From positions 944,254 to 1,008,253 of the forward strand of contig CAXAMN010021984.1 of assembly GCA_963970005.1 (NCBI GenBank): DNA of 64,000 nucleotides, in the 5' to 3' direction. This document shows positions 24,246 through 37,663 of the stretch, in pieces. The notes beneath the pieces were generated by a model, which was not told the DNA's origin, did no database searches, and worked only from the letters and a program-made list of their open reading frames with translations. This DNA comes from Durusdinium trenchii (lineage: Eukaryota; Sar; Dinophyceae; Suessiales; Symbiodiniaceae). The position numbers were made by a program, and so were the translations under genes. Positions within the stretch are counted from its first letter, which is position 1, and every line of letters begins with the position of its first letter.

Positions 24246-27200
24246 CACGATACAAATGGTGGTGGGACTATGTGGGAGTCGTGGTCGAAGGAATGAAACC
24301 GAAGAAGGGGCTCCGAATCGGATGAATCATGATGAATCTATATACAATTGGGATCAATTGGGATCCATTTTGTCTATCAAGATTCCATGAGGGCTTCCAA
24401 CAAGCTCGTTCGAACCAACTCCAAAGCTGCCACACGTCCATTCCATGGATCCAACGGGTCAAATGATCGTGGAGTGACTTTTTCGAAGTACCTGGTCACA
24501 AAAGCCAATCACTAGCCACCTATCGGATCCTATAGGTACCTGGTACAGCCTGGTACAAACAGAGCATGTCACTGGTGAGCCAATCTACTCGGAGATTGCT
24601 GCATGTCTGCAAGACATGTCCAAATGATGGGCGCTTGGGTTATCTTGAGCTTACTCAGTTTGGTCCTGTAAATGCTGATAGAATTTTGCCCTTGATACTT
24701 GATACCCCGACTTTCACAATCCATTGGCAAAAAGGAGCACCGAGGGCCTACAGAGCAGTGGCACACTGAGATGATTCTACACCCATAGAGACAACAGTCT
24801 GCTAACTGTCATTGCGTTCTTACCCAAACCTCTTAACGAAAGCAAATGTCAACTTTCTCCTAGACCTCAACCAGTTGTATATATAACCTAATCCATCTTG
24901 TTCAAAAAGGCTTTGCACTTGGAAGCTGTCTTGTTGTGCTATGGCATGTGCCCTTCATTCTCCTTCATTGCCAGTGTGTCAAAAAACTGCACCATTTCCT
25001 GAAAAAAAGAAAACACGACCGCCGATGGGCATCTTGTCAAGACTGGTCTGCAATCTGGGGCAACGAACCCCCGATACCATGTAAATGTCTGAAGTATTGT
25101 ACCTTTGAGGCATGTCAGGCGAGTGAATCACTTATATACCTTGCCTTGAAAATGTCCAATCAGACCTTGATGACAAGAACGCATGTACTTGATATGTGCT
25201 AGTATGTTGGTCCAGACTGCTCTACGACATGCGGAAATCACATTTCGAGAAACAGTAAGTGAAGAGAGGAAACCGTTTCAAGAGAAACAGCAAGTAAAGA
25301 GAGCCTTGTACCAAATTTAATACATCCAATTAAATACATGTTCTGCAATGGGCCAAGGATTGACAAACGCACAAACCCTGGTCACGCTTTCAGGAAATCT
25401 CCGAAGGTGTTCATGCCGTCAACCTGTGAAGTTATGGTTTCGCTTCCTTTCATGAGCAAACAAAGGCTAGCGAAGCTATGCGAAGCTGCATGTGAAGGTG
25501 CATGTGAAGTGAGGGTGAAAACTCATACTGGCTCAACACTCCAAATCCCCTGTGCCATAACCTCTACGACTCTACAAAGTAAGTATCTGGTTCAATTCAA
25601 CTGGACTGGTGCTCCACTTCAAATAGGATTGGTGATTAATGATATATCAACATCTTCACGCAGGGCTTGTCAAATTGACTGGCCTGACCACCAGCACGAG
25701 TCTCCTTCAAGTTGTGCTCCACTCCGGTGACTGCTTCGGAACCAAACCTCGTCAAGTCTTCACAACCAGACTTTGACTTGGACATCACACGAAACGTTTG
25801 AAAGCTTTCATATGTTGGAGGCACACATCTGAGGTGAACTTGACCAAGAGGACAAGAAGTCAAATCATCCCATGCAAAAGAGCGTTTCTCATTTTTTGTC
25901 TCTCTCTCTCTCTCTCTCGCCTGCGCCAGAAAAATGAAAAAAAGAACTCGTCTCCCCCACCCCTTCCCATGTCAGCACTCTTGCGCCACCACGTGCAAAA
26001 CCAAAAACCAACAAACCACACGACGCCGCCATGATCGACTCGCATCTTCCAGCGGTCGACCGCCCAGAACACCGGGGCGGCGAAAAGAGCCGCGCTTGCC
26101 AAACCCGTCCACTCGGGCCTCCGCGGGTCGCCCGTCTAGACACACTCCCCGCCTTTGGAGCAGGTCCTCGTCGGAGGTCCATCCAATGGCTTTCCTGGAG
26201 ATGAGACGAGCCCCCCCAAAGAGTCCGTCCGTTTGGAGGTGTCCCGTTCGGTTCCGGTCCCGTTCGGTGCCGGAACCGGCGGTTTTAAGGGAGGTGGGTT
26301 CCGGGTCGCTGCAAGAACCGGTTCCGACGTTGGGATGTGTGGTGAGAAGGGGTTAAAAACCAAAGATCAATTGGAGCTACCGATGTTCGGTCTGAAGAAA
26401 CTGCAAGTGTGGATACAGTGTGATGTGCATCATAGGTGTGATGTGCATCATAGGCCATCTTTTCCCTCAATGTGCCAAAGGCCCTGACGATTCCCTCTTT
26501 GGCAAGTAAAAAATACCTCACCTGCATTTGTCTCTGGGATTCTGGATTCTTTAGCAGTGAGATGAGATAGATGCCAACTCAGATCAAAGCGATGGCGGCC
26601 TGTCTTGCTGAGGAAAATCATGCACTGGCCGCTTGCGTGCATGCAAAGACATGTCCAGTTCTTCCGCAACTTACTGTTTCCAGCCAGACATCCTGGCAAC
26701 CTATGTAGAGTCTCCCTGGATTTCCATCACCAGCCCAGTGGCCATTGGCTAGCAGCCCCTCGGAACACCACGGGCCTAGCAGTCTTGGGCGCGCCCTCGT
26801 ACCAAGGGAAGGCTGTGAGGTTGGGGGGAAGATTCGTGTCACTCAGATTGGAAGATTGACTTGACTCTGCTGAGTTGAAATGTCTTGAATCTTGAACCCT
26901 CCCTTTTCCGAGCTAAGCTGGCCTTACAGCCTTACATACTGGGCATCTTGGTGTTCAATTCAACAGACTGGTTGCTGGTACAGTAATCCTCACGAAACCA
27001 TCCATTTGGAGAGGTTTGGATCGCAGCTCAATCAAAAGAGATTCTGGCTGAGTTCCCCAATCTGAAGGTGACACTTGCTGAGTGAAGCATGCCCGTGTGC
27101 TGGCCCAATTGTAGGACTGTCTCCGTCGCGCACAAGCGTTGCCTACGCAAAGTGAAAAGGTGTGAAAAGAATGGATTCTGATGGAAAAACATTTTTACTC

Positions 27201-28011
27201 ATCCTGCACCACATAAAATACTGGGATCCATGATACACTCAAACTATACATAATTGATAACAGTGAAAATAACAATACACGGTTCAGCATGTCAAACCAA
27301 ATGCGGCCATGAACACTTGTGGGGAGGTTTGCAAAAAATGGTGCATGATTGATGAAGAGATGTTCTCCAATCTCTTGCAGGGAGCCACTAGATCTTCTCT
27401 GTCCTGTCATACTCCCCACAGCTACCACAAATATGGAAAAGATGATCGTGTGATTGAAAAGAGTTCTCTTGAAGAGGTCCATCTTTTAAACCTATGATCT
27501 ATATGTTGGTTTATCGTAGCGCCCAACTGGTCTTTCAGCCAACTGCCCGGTGGTTCGGTCCGACTCCTCGACACTCTCCCCGGCCCCCCAGCCTTCCGTA
27601 TCCACCATCCGCAGAGGAATACCTCACCCAAAGACTCGGTGACTAGCTGGTGAACACTCCAAAAGCGACCAAGTCTAGCTGCCCTCAGTTCCACCTGAGT
27701 TTGTAAGTTTGACGATTTTCAGAAGTTGCTGACCCGTGCCCCTTTTCCCTGCAGTCATGTATTTGGGGGAGAGAACTCGCTGCCAAAAAAGGGACGTGTT
27801 TCAAAGGAAATCCAACCCTGCGAAAAATAACACACCCCAAAAATCCAGGAAAAAAAAACGTCTGAAGAAATCTGAAGAGTTCGCCTGAGACCGCCTCTTT
27901 TGATTTGTTCCCACTACATTTCGATGGCAAATGGCGGAATTGGAGGAACCAAATGTTTGGGGGACCTCCGAACTGTCCCTAACTAACCCATCTATACTAT
28001 AGATGCCCTTG

Positions 28012-28120
28012 TTACTAGTAGTAGTAAGGCCAGGAGCCCCGAGTCAGTAGCGTTCGATCGCTCCTAATTAGTAGCGATGCCCTTAATGCTCCGTTCGTAG
28101 CGTCCGAACGCTCCGTTCGT
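28012..28120 (+). repeat. Dispersed repeat, copy f (diverged)
   Basis: Units such as ACTAGTAGTAGTAAGGCCAGG, TTAGTAGCGATGCCC and CGTAGCGTCCGAACGCTCC are mixed with GTTCGTAGCG variants. It resembles copy c near the GTPase gene. Confidence 0.6.
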
Positions 28121-31100
28121 TAGATCCCCCTATAGATCCCCATGTTCGACCAGCCCGCGGTCGTCCCGGGCACGTCTGGTAGAACTCCTCGGGACTCGGC
28201 ACATCGCTGCGCTCCTCGGGGTCGGCGACGGTGACGATCGACGACGGAGTTGAGTGACTGAAGAATTACCCACTGAAATCCACACAAATGTGGAACAAAA
28301 CAAAAAAGAAAACACACACCATGTGAATCATGTGATACACTTTCGGTGCTTCGAAAAGTTCGGCATGGAATCATGGTGACCAAGGTAGGTCATGGGCCAC
28401 AAGCAGTTCGTTCAAAGCACCTCCAAGCATCCTCAAGACATCTCAAGACTTCACTCATCATCGCTGCGTCTCTTTTCGCGCGCGGGTCGTTCGATGGAGC
28501 ATTTGACCATCGAAGCGCGCCAATCGTCGCGGCCGCGGAGCGCCGCGGGAGGCATTTACAGTGGGCGGCTGCCCAGATCAAGGCCCAAGCGATGCCACTG
28601 GGATCAACCGACTATGATATAATTAATTAGCATGGATCGATCAGCCGCATCAAATCACACTCGCTCAAGACCTCGCACGGGTCTTATCCGCCACCCATCT
28701 TCTCTCACCATGGGCCACCTGCAGTTCACACGGATCGCGAGTGCCGAGTGAACGAAAACTGGAGGCAGTTGTTTCACTGCAGTGAAGAATTGGGTTCATT
28801 GAGTTGATGGACAAAATCCTGCATAATCTGGAAGAACAACGACGTGTATACTTTACAGGATTGAATTCGATGTTCGGACTGCTAATAGACACTGTAGTCA
28901 CATGGTGTCACATGGGGGTCCATGTCATGTTTGAGGGTGCTTTTCAAGACCTGAAGGTCCCTGGTGTCTTTCCAGAGCTGCTGATGTTGGGAATGATGCC
29001 TCAGGGTGTGCAGAAGAGACATCATCGTACCCCTCGGAAACACCGGTGAGCGACCGGGTTTGCCTGTCCTGTCGACACAAAAACATCGTCACAGCGACCG
29101 AGTGAAACCCTGCGTTTCCATCGAGACATGGAGAGCGTTTCTTTCACTCGGGAACATCGGACGATATAGTTCGTTTCAACTGCCCTTCAATACAATATCA
29201 TCTTGAAGTAGATCCATCGGGAAGCCACCGAGGCCACAAGGTCAAATGATGCTTTTGTGGATTGCACGAACTTGCACCGTAAGCTTGAAGCCTATGTTCA
29301 TCACCGATCTGATGCGCCAGAACTCCCTCTCCCCATCTCTCCCCTCTCATGGAGCACTGGAACATCACAACATCACCGCAAGAAGCGCTGGCAAAATCTC
29401 CCTCCTTTTCTGCCGTCCGGAACTTTGCCGCATTAGCCGATCCACTTCTCTCCAGCGTCGGACCGAGGGCTCCCAAGTGGATCAAACCTCGCTCCAAACA
29501 AATAAGAAAGAACGACCAAACCCGATAGTACAAGCACAAATAGACTGGATCCTGCGGGTGCATGGGTGTTATTGTTTGACATCTTTTTGCACCGTGTTGC
29601 TAGGTGTTCCTGATATTCTGTGCGAACCTGAGTGTTGAATGATAAATTTTCTGACCTGTTTCGCATTGAAGCTCCTTTCGTCTCAAATCTGCTCCGTCAG
29701 AGAAACCCCCAAACTGGGGAGTTGGTTTAAGCCAGCTCGTCATCTATTTTGAATGAGGATCTGAAGGGATTTGGACACACAGGTCATGAGTAAATGAAGG
29801 AACACGTTGAGGTGAAAGCTAACTTGGCGCTTGGTGAGAAGCACGCGCATCATCTGTCCCAGAAAATCAGACGAGTGCTTGCGAGAGCTGATCACTCTGG
29901 TAGTGTGAAACGCTTACATTCGACAATGATCTTTCGTTGGAACCACCCGGGCGTTGATTAAGACCGCTAAAATGTGAAAAATGTGGTTCTTCTCCATTCT
30001 TCTCCAATCTTGGTGAACTTATATATAATATATGTAATAAAGAATCAACTGATTGTAGAGAACTTGCTATGTCCTGGTGGATTTCAAAGTTAGGGTTCTG
30101 CCAAAAAAATTAAACAATGAAACAAACAGTGGACGTTTCACCAATTGGTAAAGGGTCCCCTATGTCCTATGTTTGAAATAGACCTAAATGAGGTTCACAC
30201 CAGACTGCAGTATGATCCAGTATGTGTATGTGTCATCCACCTAGAGTCTCTCTGCCAGTCGACGCGAATTTCAAACAGTTCCTTGCTGCTCCCTCATGCA
30301 AGTTTGAGCTACAGACATCCGTCAAGCTGCTCCGGACTTCCCGCGGGAGAGATGCATAGGTCTCATGCTTCCGCTGTCGAAGGTGTGTAAAAGTATCATA
30401 TTTAAAAAAAAAATCAAACCTCTATATGTTGAGTCTAGATTCGCAATGAGTTACGTACTATGTAGACTTGTTGATCTGTCAACTGTGATGCACCTTCCGA
30501 AGTCAGGAGTCACCTCATGTCACTCATCCTGGCAGTGCCCATCCTGGCGAAAAAAGAACGCCACGGACTATTCCTCTCAGATCAGTCACTGTCCTAAGGC
30601 TCTAAGCCCAGTCTCCCAAACAAAAACATCACAGACATGACTCATGACAGTGACGGACGAACACGCCTGGACAGTGTCTCGTCCGGCTCGGACTCTGCAC
30701 GTCTGCTATGTTTTGATCTTTTGACTGACCAATCCGCAAACCCCAAACTTCCTTTCTTCCAGGTCGAACTTGGAGGTCTCCCTATGTTCATACCCACCCC
30801 AAACTTGGCTCAGCCCATGTCAAGCACCGCGCTATTTGCCGAGGTCATAAGACTGAGTCCTCTTCCTGTTGGGCTTTTTCGTGTCCTTCGTTTCCTCACA
30901 TCCGACGCTTCAGTGGTCCTTCCGACCTCACGTTTGACATCGCCCCAGTCTACTCAGCCAGGGCTGGGGTCTCCCTAATTACAATAGAATCCACACCCAG
31001 ATGACAAGAAGTCTGCTGAAATGACGCGCCATCGGAATCCAGACACCCATCCAGCAAGTGGCAGGACCTGTTTTCGACGGATTTCTTCAAAGCTGAGGGA

Positions 31101-31147
31101 TGTTCGGATGAATTGGCCACAGGCCATCACAGGCTTTCATCGCTCTT

Positions 31148-31180
31148 AGGTTGGAGGCCATCGCTTTTAGGTGGGAGGGC
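31148..31180 (-). repeat. Dispersed repeat, copy g (reverse orientation)
   Basis: TAGGTTGGAGGCCATCGCTT then TTAGGTGGGAGG, the complement of the CCAACCTAnTAGCGATGGCC motif. Confidence 0.65.
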
Positions 31181-33879
31181 AAAGCGGCCTTGGAAAGGGA
31201 GTTGAAAAAATCCGAATGGCCACATTCATGGAGACGTCATCGCGCTATTTCCAATAGTGCAGAAAAGTCGTCGCGATGGGACGAAAAATCCTGCGGGTCC
31301 TGCATATCGGAGGTCCACCAGCTAAGCAGGCCCCTGGCATGGTAGGTGACTTGGACGGTGTCTTGGGATGTGAAGAGTCACTGGCAAAACCCAGGGATTG
31401 GTGGAAGTTCGTGTTTATATTCTGTAATAGTGGAATGGTACCTGAAAACCAGTGAAAACAAGATGTTGAGCACAGGTCCTTCACTTGCGACCCCTGACCT
31501 TCCTTGCGCTCATCATGCAGATCACATGCAATGAAACCAAGACAACCCGCAAGGAACATCGCAGTCTAGTGCTCCACCTGCTTCTCAACACGTGTATCTC
31601 ACGGCTGCAGCGCTGCGTCTTCGCTTAGCCAGACGCTGTGGGGGAAGGAAGACCCTTAGGTACCGCGCCTCAGGGCATGAAGATGAGCATCCGTTCATTG
31701 ATCGTTGCTCGACAAATGGGACAGCTGCTGCGCTCAGCTGCGTAGGTGTGCCTCGGGTCAAAGCTGGACGAGTTGCTGAAGCAGGAGATATGAGGAGATG
31801 GGGTGCATACTACATTCACCAAAACGCAAGACTCCTGGCGAGCATCGTCTGAACACAAGCCTCTGAACATGGGGAGACGATCAATCTAGCTTTTAAAAAA
31901 GGAAAATTGAAATGTACCAACTGAGGTGCAGTAACAGGCCAGTGCCAGTGCCCAGCAAAGGGGTCCCTATCTGCGGAAAAGCACTCCGGTCTGACACCTT
32001 TTCCATCACTGCTGCTGGGAGGGGATTCCTCCTGCCTTTCAAACATGATCAGCAACAATAAGACTTTGAAGGGTAGATGACTGGACGATGCTTATCTGGA
32101 CAAAACATACCAAAAAAAACAAAAAGAAATCCGTTCATATCATTCGCTCTCAAATCAAAAAATGAACCAGATCCCTTTTGTACCTTTTGACTTGAAAAAA
32201 ACAACGTATCAACGTGTTTCGTCTGTTCAGACCCTCTCGACCTCGGAGCTCCTCGCGGGTCCTCCTTGGTTATTCCGGCGATCGGTGGGACGGCGGGCGA
32301 CGGTGGCTCCAAGAGGCTTGCTGCAAAAGCTGCAAAGTGCCAGGTGTCTGCACGGCAAGCAAACCACCTGAGGGTCAAAAGAAAAGAACCTGACAAGATA
32401 TGACCAGAAGCTCAAGAAATGGGACATCTGCTCAGAAGCTCAAGAGAGGCTTGAGTGGTTTCTTTCTGGCACATCTCCAGCTGCTCGATTGGAATAACCA
32501 ACCTGAGTCTTTCACAACCTGAAATGATCCAAGCCCCTTAATAGATCGTGATCGAAAGCCTGCAAATTTCTCCGGCTGCATTAAAAGAGGGAGACCTCCA
32601 ACCAATGAGTGGTGGTCTATGTTCGTTCTTCCAGGCCGTCGTTGCCTGGGAAGTCTCTATTTTCATACACACCCATCTCTGAACCAACCGATGGTCGCCC
32701 ACGGACCGCCCGAAACGTGGGATCTGATCTGCTCGCAATGCGATCACCACGGACCGGGCGTCGTCGTTCCAGAACACCCAACGGAAGAACGGAAATGGAT
32801 CGACTGACTGATGCTTGGTAAGGAATGAGGGAATCTCACCATAGATTCCTTTGGATCTATGCCATCTATGCGTCCACGAAAAGTTCTCTCATTCCCGAAG
32901 CGGGTCGTCGCACCAGTCAGAGGGACGGAGGCTGAAACGAATGGTGTCCATCTGTTTGGTGCGAACTCATCTGCTTTCTACGCAGCATCTTGTAGATCTT
33001 ACAGCTTTGCAGCTACAGCACTTGGCAGGCTGGTAGATGATGAGCCTCTGTGCTTTTTTACACCCAAGGTGGTGATCTCTACTTGAAGCGAGTTTGGACC
33101 TGAAGAGGACCTTTTCTGGGCAAACGGTTCAAAGCTTCTGCCACCGGTCTCTCCCACTACTTGGGGACCAAGAAGCATTCGCCAGATTCTCCATACAAAT
33201 CACCTCAGCTGCGCTGAAGCCGCTGAAGCCCCAACCATAACGTCCCTTGTAGAAAGCAAATTCCCATCATTGGTGCTCTTGGAGATGCTACTTGATGCAA
33301 CCCCTCTCGGACCTATAGCAATTTTCAGATAGAGATGTTCTGATTTGGAAGGATAAATTCTGCACTTAACCAGATAAATACAGTACTTTGAGGCCATCTT
33401 TTCTGGAGGCACATCTTTTGTAGATTTGCGCGTCTGTTCTGAACACTCCATCTTGCCCTTTGGACGCTTGTTTCATGGAGAGCAGCAAACAAACTTGAAG
33501 CTAAACGGCCAAGTCGTTGCATCCTTCGTGGGCAGAGTGAAATGAACTTATATAAATAGGCCAAGGCCGTACAAGCGAAAGGAACTTCTATTGGCCTTGT
33601 AGTTTACCTCATGTAACATCACATCTATCGGGGAGTCTGCAAGCAGTCTCCGAAGCTTGCTGGAAATTCTTCATACATGTTTGTTCATACTTTGGCCCTC
33701 TAAGTAAAACGATCCTCCGCAGCCTCTGCTGCTCTTCCAACCTGATCCTTTTGTCCAGCCGGACACAATCAAATCAATCAAATTCGCTTCCCCATGCCAG
33801 GGGCGTCACCGACTTCGGGAAACTACAAATCAGCAGATCTGCAAAACCAAGCCAACCGAAAACCAAAGGCCTCCCAACG

Positions 33880-36800
33880 TCCGCCAGGAGACGCAGGACG
33901 ACGGAGGGCTGCGCCGGGAGCGTTCCGCCTCCAAACCCTGCAGGACGTCGGGGTGATGATTGGTGCCTTTCTCTGCTTGAGAAGACATCTGCCCAGACAA
34001 GCCTTGGACCCTCCATAGCAGGGGTTTGGACCCCCAAAAGCCTCCTTGATGGTCCAGATACGGTGTGGGAATGTCTTGGATGCTGTCTTGTTCCGGTTCC
34101 TGCAGTTCTTGGGGTCATGTGCCCACACCTCATGTCGTCGTCACATCCGGGTCATGACATTGGTCATCAACATCTGCTCCTCTCACAAATGACTCACATC
34201 GACTCACACCAGATGCAGTCCATCACCAGCGCTCCCAAAAAAGCGCCTTGATGCGCGCTTGGAGTTCGACATTCTCCGAGTTCAAGGCATCCTGCACCCC
34301 CCATTCCGACCCCCATTCCCTCCGTGGGTTCGGAGCGGAACTCGGAGCGGTGAGAAACGCTCCAAGTGAACCGACCGGGTGAGCCAATTTCGCCCATGAA
34401 CTCTGAACACCAATCACATCCCACAAAAGCCCCGTGAAAGAACAAAGAAACTGCACCCGTTCTTTCTTTCTGTGTAGCCAAAGGCGATTCGCCTGCGACT
34501 CTTGCAGGTGGTTGAATTACTACTTAGTTGCATGAAACTGCACCCCAAAACATCACCCACAGGCGCCCTTTCTTTGTGGCTCGTGGCACGTCGCAGCCAG
34601 TGCAGCCAAATGCGCCGCTCCTTGAGCATCAACAGCGCAGCCAGTTGTTGCTGCAGAGCGGTGATCTCCAAACCACGCCCTGGGCCGGAGAGCGTTCGGC
34701 CCTGCGGTCACGTCACTCGTTCGGCTCCTCGCGGTGGAGGAGCCGGTTTGGAGGGGTTTTCGGTTCCACTGGTGGCAACAACCTGATATTTACCTAGAGA
34801 AAAGCGATGAAACACTGATGCAACATGAATCCCCCTTCCGCAAGGATCTATCACATGAAATGGTTTCTATCTTTGCAGCATTCCCCTCCCGAGTTCACCC
34901 ATAGATCCGTCCCGAACCAACGAACCGCCTTCGCCCAGGTGGGCGAAGGGCCCATGTGACAGCGACTCCTGGAGAATGAGGAATAAGGGCCCATGCGCAG
35001 CTGTGATGAGAAGGAATTCATGTAGGTGGTATATAGAAATTTCAGAGTAGGGCTGATTTGGTATGAGCGCATAGGAGGATGTGGAGCTTATCGTCAAATG
35101 AGGAACCCAACGAAACGTACCTCATGAGCAAACAAACAAAGCCCTGTGTGCCTCCATTCTTCGTGTGCATGTGTGGCGTGTGGCGACTTTTGTCAGAAGA
35201 AGTTGCTCGATGTGTGTTCAGACCAAAAAGAAAGGGCATACTCCCAATCGTGCTGGGTTTCGTGGTCCTATGATCGTGTTTTGTACCTTCCATGCCCGCC
35301 CCCAGCAACTCCGGACACCTTCAAAGACCTGGTTTTCCCTTCAGAGACAGGTCAACCCCTTCGGTGCAAACAGCCTTCGGATGAACCAGTCATTCACCTC
35401 CAACGTCCACTGAGGAAACCGCAGGACCGCCCGCTGGGTCGCTCCCACGTCCACTCCGCCGGGCTGGCCGGGGGGTTCTTCAACCCAATAGCGATGGCCT
35501 CCAATCTAGAAGCTTCTTGTTCCTAGTAATGTAGACTCTTGATTAATAAACCCCATATGAAGAGGACTTCCAATTCAAATGGAAGGGTTTATTAATCAAG
35601 AGTCTACATTAGTCATGCCAGGAGCTACTATAGCTCCTTGCTACTAGTAGTGATCCCCTTTGTTACTACTAGCGATCACCTCCAACCTAGAAGCAAACCA
35701 TAATAGACCCATATGTGTCTCCTCGTAGAGCTTCTGGTATTGCTGCCGTTGGGCCTCCACCGTCCGCTGCCGGGCTTCACTGTTCTCCACCTGATCAATC
35801 GAGGCATCGCCACAGTCGTGGGTCAACGCTCAGTCAACGCAATCCCAGTGACAAACAAGTAGAGATGAGGAAACGATACAGTAGCAAGGACGCTATATAG
35901 GTGGAGGCACTCGCAAGCAGGTTGGAGGCCATCGCTACTAGTAACAAGAAGCTACTAATGAGTAGCTAGAAGGCTAGAAGCATATAAAAAATAAATCATT
36001 CCAAAATGGTTTGATTCATTGGATCGTCTGCGATTGGTTCGTCCATTGCGATGCTTGACACATGCTTTCTTCCAAGTCTCTCTCTCTCGACTGTTTGGTT
36101 CAGATTCCTGGAGCGCGGGAACCGCCGTGGTTCACGGCCTGGAGCTGCAAATGACACTTCTGCTTTCGCAAGTTCTCCATGTTCTTCTTCAAGTAGAGAA
36201 TCTCCTGAAGTGCATTGCCCCTTTTTTGCGGGGGATTAGACTAAAAAACAACAATCAGAAACGGGCAATGGCACAAAGTCTTAAACTGTTGAGCAAAGGC
36301 ATACAAGTGTACGTGAAAAACGTGAAATGTAAGGCTCGTGTTGATCTGACGACTGGACTAGAAGGAATGAGGCCCACCTACAACTGAACTCTCTGGCTGC
36401 CAAAGCACCAATCAGATTGTTTTGTGTGGACACATTGTTTGGGGAAAAATACTAAAAACATCTAAAAAACAATTCCTTTGTGACTCCTGGTATAGGAATC
36501 ACCTTCTTCAATCAGCCTTTCCCAACGCCATCGCATCGTGTCCTCTGAGGTGGAATAGACCCTCCCGGCCAAGCGTGCCTGGATCCGTCGCGACGCATCC
36601 GACTTCTGAGACGCTCGGTTCACCCACCAAGACGACGTGCTGTAAGCGCACCAAGCACGTGACTGTGCTGGTTTTCACAGCGCAGTCACTGAAACAAACC
36701 ATCCCTAAGGAGCCGGAACCCTCCAGTCCTCCCCACCCATCCACGAGTCCGGCACCTCGGAGTCCAACTCGGCCTCCGGTTCTTGGGACGTGGCCTGGCG

Positions 36801-37663
36801 CCGGAAAGTCGACCGCTTTCGTTGGACGTCCGCGCTCGAACGAGTTCGCGCCAGTGCAAACGGCGCAGCCAGAGCATGGCTGGCGTGGAATCAACGGAGG
36901 ACAGGGATCCATCTAGAATCTAGAATCTACACATGGGGGTATGTCGTGCATGTTTCTTGAGACGCTTGACATCAAGGTCTCCACAAAAAAAACTCATGAT
37001 GTACTGAAATGTACTGAATAAGTATAGCAGTTGGAAAGCCTCCTCTCTGCCAAAAAAAAAAAGAAGATCCTAAGATGAGAAACGGCTCTGCCGTGGCCGA
37101 TCTGAAGTGGGGCCAACCAGCGGAACATGCTTCGTTCCCTGTAAGGGGAGCAGAAGTGGAAGGTGGGAAGCCAGGGATCGCGTGCAGAAGCCTCGGACCT
37201 ACGTCCCTGTGAAACTCTTGCTTCTTGCTTCTGTAGCATGGGCTTTCGTTGAGAAATTTATTGTGGACTAGCACATGCGTCCCAAGGTTTCGTGCTTTGT
37301 GAGAATCTGTTCAACATTGGTTCAACTATTCCCTCCTGTCAAATCAAAGGTGGAAAAAGAAACAGCATGACACAACTGAAACCCAATCTTTTGAACCGAC
37401 TCTGTCGACTGCCCACTGCCAGCTCACCACGAGCCACGGATCGCAGGTGCAGGTGACGCGCCTCACTACTTTGGCTGTCGGACAAGCCGAGCTGCTCGGG
37501 TCCTTCCAGACGCCCCAGGTAGGTCGCGCGTTTTGGCCCGGAGGGGCGAGCGGCTCGGGGCGGCCCAAGATGGGGAGTTGAAGAGGTCTTGGACAGACTT
37601 CCAATCAAACAACATCTTTCTCACATCTCTGGGAATCGCATCCACAGTAATTTGCTTCTCCAT
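33880..37663 (-). CDS. Probable coiled-coil protein, unrecognised family, small exons
   Basis: The likely start is ATG at 37663, MEKQITVDAIPRDVRKMLFD. A charged exon follows (36834-36729: ADVQRKRSTFRRQATSQEPE and an acidic run). Then come short exons with heptad-like leucines: 36204-36139 (EILYLKKNMENLRKQKCHLQ), 35790-35722 (VENSEARQRTVEAQRQQYQK), 34665-34621 (ITALQQQLAALLMLK), 34291-34247 (DALNSENVELQARIK) and perhaps one from 33937 down. The four short exons are 66, 69, 45 and 45 nt, all phase 0, and use GC or GA donors. They would join into a continuous amphipathic helix. No family is recognised. Whether all belong to one transcript, and whether 37663 is the true start, is inferred from direction, spacing and phase. 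A further upstream frame at about 38570-38678 (MRTTAFVAQFCGRSSRSAIF) may be an earlier first exon. Confidence 0.5.
35483..35700. repeat. Dispersed repeat cluster h, split by a MITE
   Basis: CCAATAGCGATGGCCTCCAA at the left, AGTCATGCCAGGAGCTACTA and CTACTAGTAGTGATCCCC in the middle, and ACTAGCGATCACCTCCAACC at the right. The block is interrupted at 35527-35611 by an intact foldback element. Further units in reverse orientation follow at about 35895-35960 (AGGTTGGAGGCCATCGCTAC). Confidence 0.75.
35529..35609. mobile_element. Intact MITE-like foldback element with TA duplication
   Basis: 81 bp with near-perfect terminal inverted repeats: ATGTAGACTCTTGATTAATA at the left and its exact complement at the right, extending through AACCC/GGGTT to about 25 bp. 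It is flanked on both sides by TA (35527-35528 and 35610-35611), the target duplication of Tc1/mariner-type transposons. It has no coding capacity. It shares CCATATGAAGAGGA with the diverged copy at 2230-2326. Confidence 0.8.

Larger units (their letters stand above)
24246..33880. other. Long interval with scattered candidate exons only
   Basis: Nearly 10 kb without a recognised gene. Minus-strand GC-rich islands that may be exons lie at about 26030-26200, 27530-27600, 28150-28250, 28470-28560, 29300-29480 and 32240-32340. The best is 28150-28250, whose frame reads SSIVTVADPEERSDVPSPEE then FYQTCPG with strong GC at third positions. On the plus strand, 32690-32808 has a frame HGPPETWDLICSQCDHHGPG that could be an exon or chance. 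Nothing could be joined into a gene. Dispersed-repeat copies lie at 28012-28120 and 31148-31180, and a (CT)n tract at about 25899-25919. Confidence 0.4.

Noticed and set aside
33751-34251. 166-codon plus-strand frame
   Set aside because: It runs antisense to coiled-coil exons and has no recognisable domain.
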